Assembly: GCF_000003605.2 (NCBI RefSeq)
Contig: NW_003120426.1
Span: 259,311 to 292,693, forward strand
Source of the DNA: Saccoglossus kowalevskii
Lineage: Eukaryota > Hemichordata > Enteropneusta > Harrimaniidae
Direction: 5' to 3'
DNA length: 33,383 bases
Shown here: piece by piece, positions 10,621 through 21,762 of the stretch
Layout of the letters: each line of letters begins with the position of its first letter
How positions within the stretch are numbered: the stretch's first letter is position 1
Notes under the pieces: model-generated
What the model was told of the DNA's origin: nothing
Database searches by the model: none
What the model saw: the letters and a program-made list of their open reading frames with translations, nothing else
Program-made: the position numbers and the translations under genes

Positions 10621-12237
10621 CTGGAGTCCAATGGCGTTAGACAAAAGTGTTGGATTAGTGATACATTCTGCTGTGAAATATTTAAGAAATAATATTCATA
10701 TTAAATATACGCATAAACTTTACTTAATTTACTTACCAATTTGACACGTATTGGATACATTCAGAAAGCTGTACGTTATCAGAAGCGGCGTACATGCAAG
10801 TTGTAAGAAAATATTTAACAGTGTTGCCACAGATGTATTGAGCGCGCTTCCACTGCGCAATTTCGCTAAGGAACTATAAAATAGACAGGGTATGGCACAG
10901 CGCAGTACATTTTTAGACAAACCGCGTACCAGACTTCTCGTTAATTATGATATTCGTAGCTGATGGTTGAGTGCCAAAAACCACATTCTCGCTATTGTAG
11001 TGTAAAATGGTACGTAATTTATATGTGATGGTTTTGAAAAATCTTGATGAATACATAAATAATCCCAATTTTTCATTTACATATTGAAAGCGTTGCTTAA
11101 TGAGCATATTATTTGTGTTATCACATTTTTACGTCGGCGGTACAAATATTGTTCAAAATCAGTACTTTAGGCGACACTATAGGTACGACCATGATGGGCG
11201 CTGTTCACGGGATGACGTCATAACGATGACTTTATATTGGGATGGGCAAATAAATACACGTCACTTTGAAAATTAACGGAGTTTATTACACAAAAGAAGA
11301 CATTTTAAAATGGTTGAAATACATAGGGTATACATTTTGACAGAAAACTAGTAAGATCAGTTACATGAAATATATTTGTTTTTTTTGTTTTTGTTTTGTT
11401 TTGTTTTTGAAGTAATTAATCATAAATTGAAATGGTATACATTCTCAAACGCTGTTAAGTATTCACACTGAGTAATATAAGAATAATATTCTTAGGAGTA
11501 GTAATTAGAATTAAAAAAATTACATTTTTAAAAAAGGTTGAAATACATGTAGTATACATTTTCAAACGCAGTAAAGTATTCACACTGAGTAAATAAAAAT
11601 GGTTATACATGACATTTAAGGTAGCGGGACTATTATTTGGATACTTGTTTTCATCTTCCAGTTGTGACCGGGACATCCAAATGTGTAAGGCTATTGGAAA
11701 CCAAAAAAAAATAAAGGAATGGGATAGCTATAATTGGATAAATTCGGCATATGAAAACACCAAAATGAATGACTTTTTTCAGTGGCTGTGTGACCTTGTG
11801 TCTAATGCATTCATATGTAAATGACTAATCTGTGAAACAAACAGGGGCGGAGACAAACCACTCGAATGTTTGGAAACACTCATTGTGTGTCAGATAGCTA
11901 CTGATAACACATCCTAACATTGCTTTGTCTTGAGTTTATCTTTGAAACTTATAGGCACACAGATTAAACCTGTGTTGCTGATTTTGGAAAACACTACTGA
12001 GGCTGCCTTGCTTCCCTTCAGAAAATCTACATTTTAACCAACTTACATGACATTCTATATTATGTTGACTTTATCACATGAAAGTTTATAGTGCATTTCA
12101 TCAATTAATAAATAAATGTGAAAATCGTAATTTTCAACACAAATAATAGTCTCGTTACCTTAAAAAACAAATGATTAAAAATGATAGCAAACTAGATTGA
12201 AATAAATAGAATAGGGTTAGGGGTCAGCAGAAAACTC
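10621..12237. other. No supported gene; short direct repeats
   Basis: No exon chain is visible. A block of about 42 bp containing GTATACATT.TCAAACGC and AAGTATTCACACTGAGTAA occurs at about 11432-11473 and again at 11549-11591, with a partial copy near 11318. A T/G-rich simple stretch lies at 11378-11410. A 71-codon plus-strand frame (11609-11824) begins with a hydrophobic stretch that could pass for a signal peptide, but it has no recognisable motif and I do not call it a gene. Confidence 0.5.
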
Positions 12238-12287
12238 NNNNNNNNNNNNNNNNNNNNNNNNNNNNNNNNNNNNNNNNNNNNNNNNNN
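12238..12287. other. Assembly gap (50 N)
   Basis: Exactly 50 unknown bases, which looks like a placeholder of arbitrary length. It lies just outside the Polinton-like remnant, so the left end of that element, including any terminal inverted repeat, may be missing or misjoined here. Confidence 0.99.
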
Positions 12288-12352
12288 CCAAGTTTCCTAC
12301 ATTTCACTGTGCTATAGAGAATAACTGCTAAAGTATGAATGACATGTTTATT

Positions 12353-13381
12353 CTATATATGCTGCTGTATAATGTCAAAGAGTTGGAAATCCATTTCGCG
12401 TGTTGAGGAGAGTAAACACAATTCAGTTGTCGATTTATAAAGTCGGAACAGCACACGATTATACCGTCTAGAATATTTTCTGACCAGTTCTGGGTGAATG
12501 CGTTGAAACGCATCGTAACAAGTGGCAATTTTACGGATATCAATTTCGCCCAAAACTTGGACGATGTATTGACCAATATCGCTAACCTGACTGTCTTCAT
12601 CACAGAATCCATAAGATAAACAAGCATGTCGTATTTGTGAAGGATAGTCTATTTCACAAGCTAGGCAATTGGATTGAATGATGCGATGCACCTGTGCACA
12701 GATAAATTCAGCGACAATTTGTTTCATAATCAGTTTATCCGATGGTTTCCTGTTGCCTGTGAAAAAAATACAAACAAATATCTCTATCAACAGTCTCAAA
12801 CGTATAGGTGGGAAATCTGATTGCAATGTTATTAACGAATTGGCGGACTGCTTGTGTTTTGATAGTCGCGTCATTCTGAACGAACCTATATAATAGTAAT
12901 AGGTGGGAGGTGTTCACGACAGCTTACAAATAAAATAACAATAATCATTGATCAATGTGTTATTTGTATGTAAAAATAAAACGCACCTGACAACGCTGTT
13001 GATTTGGGGTAAAATTTCATTGAAATTTTTGTACTGTTCCATTGTTAATGCTACCCCGCGCTTCGTCGGGTACCCTTTATAATATTCACAAATATGTACA
13101 TAACGTTTCCCACGGAATGAATTTATCGTTACGTACAGGTTCTTGAATGGGCACAACAGGTGAGTAAAGATGTTGTCACCTTTCGGAGCAATGGTGGGGG
13201 ATTTACCAGCCATTGCACTGACGTCAGGTGCTACCTTTTTAGAACATTCACCAGTTGTTGGACGTGTTACCCCGTCAGAAGATGTTGTAGCCAACGAATT
13301 AATGGTTGGACGCGTTGCCCTGTCAGAAGAAGTTGTAGCCAGCGAATTAACGGCCCGGCATTTCTTAGGACGACTCGTCAT
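12353..13381 (-). CDS. PC4-domain protein of a Polinton-like element, spliced, possibly broken
   Basis: The first exon (13381 down to 12987) encodes a Ser/Thr-rich tail with two tandem copies of a NSLATTSSD-type unit, then a PC4 (transcriptional coactivator p15) single-strand DNA-binding domain. This is recognised by LYVTINSFRGKRYVHICEYY, PTKRGVALTMEQY and the closing helix. A strong donor (CAG before GTGCGT) and an acceptor ending at 12886 define a 101-bp intron, after which the frame continues in phase (FVQNDATIKTQ...). Around 12735-12790 the plausible frame changes, through a very short intron or an indel. The last part carries CLACEIDYPSQIRHACL, a Cys/His motif I associate with repeat-borne PC4 proteins in marine invertebrates. 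It ends at 12353. The likely role is ssDNA binding in element replication or transcription (inference). Confidence 0.68.
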
Positions 13382-13937
13382 GATGATCTGTTCTTAGGTT
13401 GCATATGGGATCACAACGTCTTGAGCTAGAGAGCCAGCGAATTCGTGTAAATACGTGTTTAGCTGATTCATCTTGACGCAAGGCTGCTATCTGAAGGAAT
13501 GACAAGAACCACTAACTCCTCTTGTTTCAAATTCTAATGCTCGCTCGCTGATTGGATGATACATTATATTTATAGATGTGATGTAAAAGAGAATGTATGA
13601 ATCATCTTTTTATTTTCCCACAGATACAACATTCCTTGAGACATTAATCTTGGTAATGACGTAGGTAGACAACCATTACTGGTAAGGGCTGGTAACCTAA
13701 TTTTTATTTCCCACACAAAATTACAACATTCCTCGGAACCACTTGCCCAGTGTTGAACGATGAATGCGTACAACTGGTGTCCTGATACAATTGTATCAAG
13801 CCAAAACAGACTACAAAGACACGGTAAATATCACAGCTGACTATGATGTTGAAAAATGAATGTCAGAGTTGGTGTGACTCACGTGTTATACAAAACACGA
13901 GGACATTTATGTTCTTCGCCACCTACCTTTTAGCACG
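13382..13937. promoter_or_regulatory. Divergent intergenic region between PC4 gene and polymerase
   Basis: The minus-strand PC4 gene and the plus-strand polymerase start at opposite ends of this 556-bp spacer, so it should hold both promoters. It contains a perfect 16-bp palindrome, TGATACAATTGTATCA, at 13783-13798, and a diverged direct repeat of about 35 bp (TTTTTATTT.CCCACA then TACAACATTCCT; near 13605 and 13700). I did not find a convincing TATA box. A regulatory role for the palindrome is inference. Confidence 0.45.
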
Positions 13938-16900
13938 ATGTCTAAGCGATCTCTAGAATTGGATGAAATGGATTCCACTGTTAAAACGTAATCGATTCAT
14001 TTTTATTTTTGTTTTCACGTTTTCAAACACTAGCCAATAATTCGGGATATGTGAGTTTTTTGTTTTGAAAAACTATCAGTTGAAATCACTGAGGAAAAAT
14101 TGGCACAGAAACAGTGAGAAATGTCAAAACACATATCAAATATGTAAGTCTAAGTAGTCAGAATGTATAATAATGGAGATTTGTTTAGGAAAAGGAATAC
14201 TACATTGTTTTCAATTGATGTCATATCTCTCATTCACAAAAAAATCATTTGTGAATCGAATCATTGCTTGAACTCAATTACCGAGCGTACCCCTCAGCTT
14301 CAAACAATTATTATATGCGGAGCTACATTTTCTAAATTACTTAGGGTGTCTTTTCACTAGACATGACCTTGGTTTGTATCAATTTCTGTTTTCCGGTCTT
14401 TCTTAGAGAATCGACCATAAATGCACGCCCTCTATGTGTGAGTGCGTTTTTTTAAAATGGACACAAGTTGGCGCTGATTTGAAACTGTTTTCATTTTTCA
14501 GACTGGTAGAATATGACAATTCAGATGATGGCTTATTTATTTATTTTTTGAATTTTATTACAGTGATACTGACACGGATGATAGTGACGAGAATATCACC
14601 AACAAGATTAATTTCAATCTTGTCAGTAAGAGAAAACGTTTTGTCAAAAAGTTTAAGGTGAGTGGTACGGATTGGGTTGTAAAAGTTTCGCATCGCATCC
14701 AAATGCCAATATGTTCGATGAAGTGCATAACGTATTACACGCTACCTTTCATCAACTGCTCAAACTGGTCACCTCTAATCTTGACGGACGTGACCAAATT
14801 CGCGTTTCCATAAACGTACCCAACTTGAACAACGAAATTTGGCTACCATTTATACCGGTTGAGGACATGAATGTCGACAAGGTGATGTCCAATGTGGAGA
14901 GGATTCTACAATCTTACCAATATATATCCCTTGAGGAAAACATCACCATCAGGACGGTATCTGTTGAAATACCCCTTGGTGCCGGCAAAACATGCGGGAG
15001 GAAGCGTCAGTTTGATACGAAGATCACAGACAGGTTGAAAAATTACAAATCTGTCATTGAAATCATTTCCGATGACAAGATGTGTTGTGCTAGAGCAATC
15101 GTGGTCGCCATGGCACACGCAACAAAAGACGAAAATCCACCATCGATATGGAGTACTATGAAGAGGAAAAAACGGCGAACCGTTCGAGCTAGAGAACTTT
15201 TACAAAGAGATTAAAAAATTCCAGAGCGTGTTACCCGATTTCAAAATACACGTATTGTCGCACGATCATTTTGACTCCATCATTTTTGTGGGCGATGCCG
15301 CAGAAGGTTCCAAAGACAAATATCTGTTTCTGAAAGATAAACACTACAACGTCATCACAAAAATGACAGGTTTTCTGGGAAAGTGGTACTATTGCACTAT
15401 GTGTGACAAGTCTTATTCTCACCGTTATGATCACATGTGTCCAACGGGGTGTTTGAGTTGTGGAAATCAAAGGGACTGCGTGGTTACACGATGGCAAAAT
15501 TGCGGAAATTGTCACAGATTTTTGAAGAACGAAGAATGTTTCGAACGGCATCAAAAGTTGGGTAATGGGATAAAAACTCTCTGCCAGTCAGTTCAACGTT
15601 GTGAAAAATGTCACAAAATCCTCAAAAATCGTGATGGGTCTCACAAATGTAACGAAGTTTACTGCAAAACCTACAAGTCTTTTCAGATGTACGACCACCT
15701 GTGTTATATTCAACCACTCACCGATGAAAAAAAGAACCAAGAATCTGATGATTCGATGGAAGAATTTGAGGAGGAGGATGACTCTGACAACCATGGTAAC
15801 AACGTCTTTTACGATTTTGAATGCACGACCGACGAGCATTGCACTCATATTCCAGATCTGTGCGTAGTGAGAATTCCACCGTATATGGAGAACGTGTTCA
15901 ATGGTCCACGTACCTTAGAAGATTTCTGCGAGTGGGCGTTAGAAAAAGGGCAAAATGGGATGATTTTCATCGCACAGAATTCAAAGGGGTACGATGGAAT
16001 TATGATTCTGAAATACTGTCACGATCACAATATACTACCCGAAGTCATCATGAATGGTTCAAAAGTCATGCAACTATACATCCGTTGTGCAGATATCAAT
16101 TTCATTGATAGCTTGAATTTCCTGCCCATGGCTCTATCTAAACTTCCTAAGACCTTCAGCATAGACAAGTTACACAAGGGCTTTTTTCCCCACCTGTTTC
16201 CGAGAGCCGCTGGAGAAAGTTACAGAGGACCGATACCCAGGGGTCGTTATTTTGACCCAGATGGTATGAAAGAGGAGGCTAGAAAGACATTCTACACATG
16301 GTACAATAGAGAAGTAGAAAAGAACTCTGTTTATGATTTACGTAAAGAACTGCTCAAGTACTGTTGGAGTGACATGCGCATACTCGAGGAGTGTTGTTTG
16401 GCATTTAGATCAATGATGATGGATCTCACCGAAGTTGACCCTTCAGCCATTGCATCACGATCGCCTTTGTGTGCAACATCATATTTCAAAAGAATTTCCT
16501 GACTCCTGATACAATCGGAATTGTGCCTGAGAAGGTTATCTCAGCGCCCAGAATCAATCCGCAGATGCTATAAGATGGGTGGAATATGAGGCACACGTCA
16601 ATAACACGCGTATTCAACATGTTCGTAATTCCAGAAGGGAGATGAAAATCGGACCGGACCTTATAACGTAGACGGATATGATGCTCAACCAAAACCTTGT
16701 ATGAGTACCACGGTTGTTACTTCCATGGTTGCCCAAAGTGTTTTCCCAGAAGGAATGAAACGAATCAGAAGAATGAACTCAGTACGACCTCCCTATATGA
16801 AAGGCTACTGGCGAGGGAAGAGTGGTTGAAATCGAAAGGATACTCGCTAGTCACATTGTGGGAATGCGATTTCAAAAACCTGATGAAGAACAATCACAAA

Positions 16901-17213
16901 GTCAAGAGGCTTGTTGGAAACTTAGATATCTCAAATCCTATCAGAGACAGGGAGGCTTTTCTCGGCGGTCGTACTAATGCCCTGTGTTTGTATTACGAGA
17001 TCAAGGAAGGCGAAAAGATAGAATATGTTGACTTTTACAGCCTCTACCCGTACATCAATAAGACCTCGCGATATCCAGTTGGCCACCCGACAGCCGTAAG
17101 TAAAGACTTTATTGTCGAACCCACGGACTATTTCGGTATTATCAAGTGCGATTGCACAACCAGTCTTCCACTGAGGCTATTGGGACTGATTCCTCCTATC
17201 AAAGTGCACTGCA
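13938..17213 (+). pseudogene. Broken Maverick/Polinton-type B DNA polymerase, truncated
   Basis: A short ATG exon (13938-13987) joins in phase, across an intron of about 514 bp, to an acidic then basic leader (from 14502). The polymerase body follows in three open pieces (about 14672-15214, 15162-16502, 16697-17213) in changing frames. Breaks lie near 14690, near 15160 in an A run, and across 16503-16696, where several stops occur. The order of recognisable parts is: N-terminal region; zinc-binding Cys clusters (about 15385-15720); acidic linker; Exo I FYDFECT (about 15808); Exo II NSKGYDG (about 15977); Exo III YCWSD (about 16360); YEYHGCYFHGCPKC (about 16700); and Pol motif A DFYSLYP (about 17032). 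Motifs B and C are absent because the sequence changes to another element near 17210. It would have copied the element's own DNA by protein priming; this copy cannot be functional. Confidence 0.85.
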
Positions 17214-20200
17214 TGTAGAAGCGAGTGTCAGCTTCCATCTGGGTTGATAACAACTCACTTACTTCTTTTATCCCTTTGGCTGTAATATATTGTGTAGTAA
17301 GGGCACATGAATACCCTCCTGCAAGGAACAACTTGTGACTAGGGTTGTTGAGTATTATGGTACGTTTTGCTACATTTATACTGAAAGGTAAGCTGTCAAT
17401 TCTGCTTTGTTTGATGGAACACCCATAAGTTCTTCCGGTCTGGTAGTGGCCTCTTGCCAGCAACTTGACATTTGTGGGTCCTTCCTCCACCCTGTCGTCG
17501 TGACTGTTCCTCACACTTCGAAGAATGTTTATCATCATATCGGCGAATATGAAATTGAAATACTTTTGACTTTTCAAAAAGCCTTACTATCATTTTAAGA
17601 CAGGCTACTCCAATGTCATCAAATATCTTAAAACTTTTCATATTCAACTGTTGCAATAGAGCCATAGCATCCACAATATGGGCGACACATGACTGTCATT
17701 TTCAGGAAGTTCTGACACATCACTTCCAGGACATGAACAAAGTCAGCTTTTGTAGTCATTCGTCTACTGCCATCTTCTTTGAAAAGATTCTGTTACCCTG
17801 CTGTAACAGGGTAAGTGAGTACTGTAGCCAGATTCACTCCTGGGCGCACTTGTGCTAATGTTAGCGCTCTTTGGTAAAACAACTCAGGTGAAACTGCTAT
17901 TTGCTTGGTTTTTCCAGAAATATTTACCTTTGACGTTTTCTTATTGTACTTGAATGTCTTTAAACCTTGGTAATTGTGTAATAGAAATATTTGGGGTTCT
18001 CAGAATGTAATGTAAGACGAATAGTCACAAAGTTACTGATCATGATCGAGCCTTTAACTACTGCATTAAGAAAGGAACCAGACCACTGCCTATGTTTACA
18101 AGTAGTTGTGGAAGTGAGTTGGCATAACATGGGTCTGTCATGTTGTCTTCTATGTACTTCACTATCCGCTGTGTGTCAACCTCATCTCTTATCATCATTG
18201 CAGGCATTGTTCCTCATGGCTGCCAGACTCGGTTAGTCTTAACCCACTACAAAGAAGCATTGACTCAGCACAATGACCCAAGTTATGTCACGTAGTTGTC
18301 TCTCCATATTCCCTTGAATATACCAATGCTAGCCCGCTTGTGGCCCGCGGAAATTGCTTTCCAGCCAACATTCTCTCTACAGTGTTTGGTGAATAGACTT
18401 CTGAGTCTTCGAATATGTCCCTCACACTAGCATCACCCCAGATCACCTCCCAGACGTACAACACGATTGGGAAATTCATCTGGCTTACTCAGCCTTACCA
18501 TCTGTGCAATTGCATATAATTGTTGATCAAATGTGTGGATGTGACAATCCTGTCCACTTGCATCAGCAACACATTTACCTCAGAGTAGTATAAACTGTAA
18601 CCATGTCTGATAGTGGAGCTTCAATTGATGGCACGTATGCTGCAACTGTCACTGGATCTATGTTGATTGGTGATGTTTTGGTATTAAAACCTGTTCAGAA
18701 TGGAATTACCTGGCTGTGTACATAATATACTCCTTGTGGCACTGGGAAATATGTCTGCGTAATTGGCATAGTAATACCCACAGTAAAATGGCCCAAATAT
18801 TCCTAGCTGTTCGGTTACCACTTCCAGTGCATTTGCAATTCGTTTAGGATCAGCACTCTGTTTTGGCTTTTCAAATGCAAAAATCTGTGAAAATGAACCA
18901 TTCATACATTCCAAAGTGTTGTGAGTAGCGCGTGAAAGTTTTAAATTGGTGGCTGCTGGTTTGCTTCTATGGGCTGTCCTTGAAATGGTACTCTAGCCAT
19001 TGAGATCTATGTATGTTTGTCATCAATAGTTTCAACATTAACATCATTTTATCAGCACTTTCTGTCTTTGGAAAAATGCCTGCTGGTACATATATCTCAT
19101 CTTCCATGTGCGATATCTGGTCTTCTGCAGCCGCTTTAAGGAATGCCCTGAGTTCATCATAGCTTTCACAAATTTCATAAGAGTTGAGAGTCTGGATAAG
19201 GTTACTGCTACCATATTAGTGTTGTAACAAAAGGCCAATGTGAAATGGCGGAATAACCACCATAATTTTACCACGCCGACAACAGTAGATAATTCATTCT
19301 GCAATTGGCAGATATTTCTGCTTTATATCATTTCTTGATATGTAGTTCGGTTTTACTGAATCAAATGCTTATTTGTCAAACAACCATTAAAGGACATTTT
19401 GAAGAGATTCAGGGACAAAGGCTGCTGATGCATTCAGGTCAAGGTTATGAGCATTTGGGTATTCATTTGTTGGTTCTAACTTCTCAATATCCTTCCAAAT
19501 TAGGCCAGCAGCATTGTGAAGAATCTGATCTTCTGACTTACCATCCACATTGTCCTGACCCTCAAATATCTCTGAGTCGATATCGGATTCTAACAATGAC
19601 TGTATTTTTAGATACAGATGTCCCACTGAAATGCTGCTTGAGCAAACAAAATCGGACAACCCCTCTTGACAATAAAAATATATTGTATTGCCATGAATCT
19701 TCTTTAACTTGTCTTTGATAAAAAATGACCTGGTCAGCTTGGCTGTTTCAGGATCAACGCCCATATCTATTAAACAATCCCTGTATTGCTTGCAAATTGT
19801 AGGAAGAGGAATTAGTATGCTATCGTCTAGCTCCTCTTTGAAATCTGCTAACATAGATAATGATGCCTTGTCATTGATAGATTATGTTATCTATTTTGAT
19901 GTTTTGCGTTTGCATGCCTCAATGTTTCTTGGATTTGTGTATGTTTGATAGCAACTTTTATGACATCTTGCATTTTTTGCGAATATATCTATTCAAAATA
20001 AAGTGTTTGGGTGACAACCTCATCTCCCCGTTCAATGGCAGCACTTAACACCTTTTCTCGCACATCTGCTGGCTTTATGCTCACCCTTGAAAGAATATTT
20101 CCATCCTTTTCATCTTCCCCTTTACGACAATTGAAACAATGGTTATCCCATGAAAAAGACGAAGTTGCTTCTCTTGATACACGTTTGGGCTGTTTTTGGT

Positions 20201-20429
20201 TGTCGTCACTCAAACCTTCTTCAAGTTGACGTTTCTCGGCTGCTGCCCGTGTACGTACATCTGTGTACACTGATCTACAAGAAAGATTGAAACGAATCTG
20301 TGACATCTGAGATGTTCCTCGCATTGGCAATACCAGGTTAGCAACTTCACCTTGCCTTTCTTTACAGGACTGCAAAAATTTTTTCAAACCTTTAGTTCTT
20401 TCTTTCTCAGAAAAAGACCCTTTTTCCAT
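17205..20429 (-). pseudogene. Decayed multicopy transposon-like ORF (EADTR type)
   Basis: Minus-strand fragments occur in family order. The N-terminal piece is 20429-19989, with a Cys module around NHCFNCRKGEDEKDG. A second piece is 19854-19387 (LADFKEELDDSILIPLP, with YRDCLIDMGVD and GLSDFV). A third, about 19175-18970, contains YDELRAFLKAAAEDQI, VPAGIFPKTE, ETIDDKHT followed by a stop, and SMARVPFQGQP. A fourth, near 18400-18290, contains NTVERMLAGKQFPRAT. The last runs to about 17205 with ELLSTQMEADTR (EADTR at 17221-17235). Stops and frame changes separate the pieces. From memory this matches a large family, many copies per genome in cnidarians, molluscs and fish, whose transposon class I cannot name. 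The conserved segment after EADTR is missing at the junction with the polymerase. Confidence 0.7.
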
Positions 20430-21548
20430 TGCAAATACTACAGGTGTCAGTGCGAAGAAAAAAAGCTTGTTGATGTTTTATATTATTTACTATATTTCTG
20501 TAAAAGAAGAAGGCTTCTATTACTAGATTATCTAAAATTTACCAACTGCAACCAGTACGCATATATATTTATACTACAAAATACTACTCGACACTACACT
20601 GACTCAAAATGTCATAGCATTAGGTGACAATGATCTCCTGTATATGAATATATACATATATATCCAAATGCGGTGGAAGATATCCATGTCAGCAATAATA
20701 ACATATGTTATAACATGCACAATTTGATAATAGAATAAAGTTGATACACATACCCATAATACTGCATTAAATATTAAACTAGAACCGAATACACGTCCTA
20801 GAAACAGCTATCAAATCGTTCAAAAATATTCCCAAAAATCAATGTAATATGACTCAATAAACGTATGCGATTATCGCGCGCACTAGTTTTGGAACGTAGA
20901 CGCAGACGCATCAATATAATTTGCATATGAATAGCGCACTTTAACCTACTCTTCGATAAAAAAAACTGTTCGCTATTTAAAACCGTTATATATTTGTTTG
21001 CATCTTATTACTATTTTCTCTGTATGCAGATGATAAATAGATAATCGACTGTGGCTCAGAGTAATACACACACTGACTGTAATAAGTATATATTTGATAT
21101 ATAACATCCATGAATGCTACTAAGTAATTGCCTATTGTTTTCTACCCAAACAATGAGTCATGATTCAGTTTTTTTTTCCTTTTTGTGCAGGACAGTGATA
21201 CTTTCCAGTTATTAAATAAAAATGGCGTCGGTGACGTCATTTGCTGATGTCACACTGACCATGGTTAGTTTTATTACAGTCTTGATAATATGTGTTTGTG
21301 ATAAACAAACAAGTTTTTCTGTCAACAAAATTAAAATTAATTGATATTGTACAGCGTAACCTGAAAACTAGAATAATTAGAATGGCGGCTATTTTGATGA
21401 CGTCACTTGATGATGTTGCCATGGAGGGACTTTTGGTATTTTTTAAAGGTATCCTGTACCCATACTTTAATAAAAAATAAAAATTAGCTGGTAGTATTCC
21501 AATTGCCATCCCACTTCTAAATGCTGGCCTCATATGCAGGTCTATTAT
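20430..21548. other. No supported gene; CRE-like palindromes
   Basis: This AT-rich stretch follows the decayed ORF. Two related segments, AATGGCGTCGGTGACGTCAT (about 21222) and AATGGCGGCTATTTTGATG followed by ACGTCA (about 21382), each contain the perfect palindrome TGACGTCA and a following TTGATGATG-like or TTGCTGATG word. They may be two copies of a small repeat. A TA-rich simple stretch lies at about 20640-20665. Confidence 0.5.
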
Positions 21549-21762
21549 ATACTGTAAAGGGGGTAATTGTTCACTGGGTTTTAATTTAGCTTATTTCGCT
21601 GACTGGAAAAATGCGCTAAATAAAAACACAGTGAATATGTAACATTTAGCATAGAACACATTATCTAAATGACGAAACCGTGAATTAAAAACCCACTGAA
21701 TATGCCTGAAATGGTAAATCAGTGAAATTTAAACCCAGTGAAAATTAGTCATTTTACAGTAT
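21549..21762. mobile_element. 214-bp MITE with long terminal inverted repeats
   Basis: The left end reads ATACTGTAAA and the right end TTTACAGTAT. The similarity extends inward about 40 bp on each side (TTCACTGGGTTTTAATTT against the inverse of AAATTTAAACCCAGTGAA). There is no coding capacity. The combination of ACTGTAAA ends with CACTGGGTTTAA and CCCACTGAA internal words resembles a small element type common in marine invertebrate genomes. I cannot name its autonomous partner, and a target-site duplication is not clear. Confidence 0.8.

Noticed and set aside
14672-16502. Programmed ribosomal frameshift between polymerase segments
   Set aside because: There are several breaks, stops occur across 16503-16696, and the gene is cut off near 17210. 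Decay explains all of them.
17407-20229. Plus-strand ORFs at 17407-17598, 17613-17858, 17991-18236, 19305-19718, 20011-20229
   Set aside because: They are opposite the minus-strand decayed ORF, which carries the recognisable motifs.
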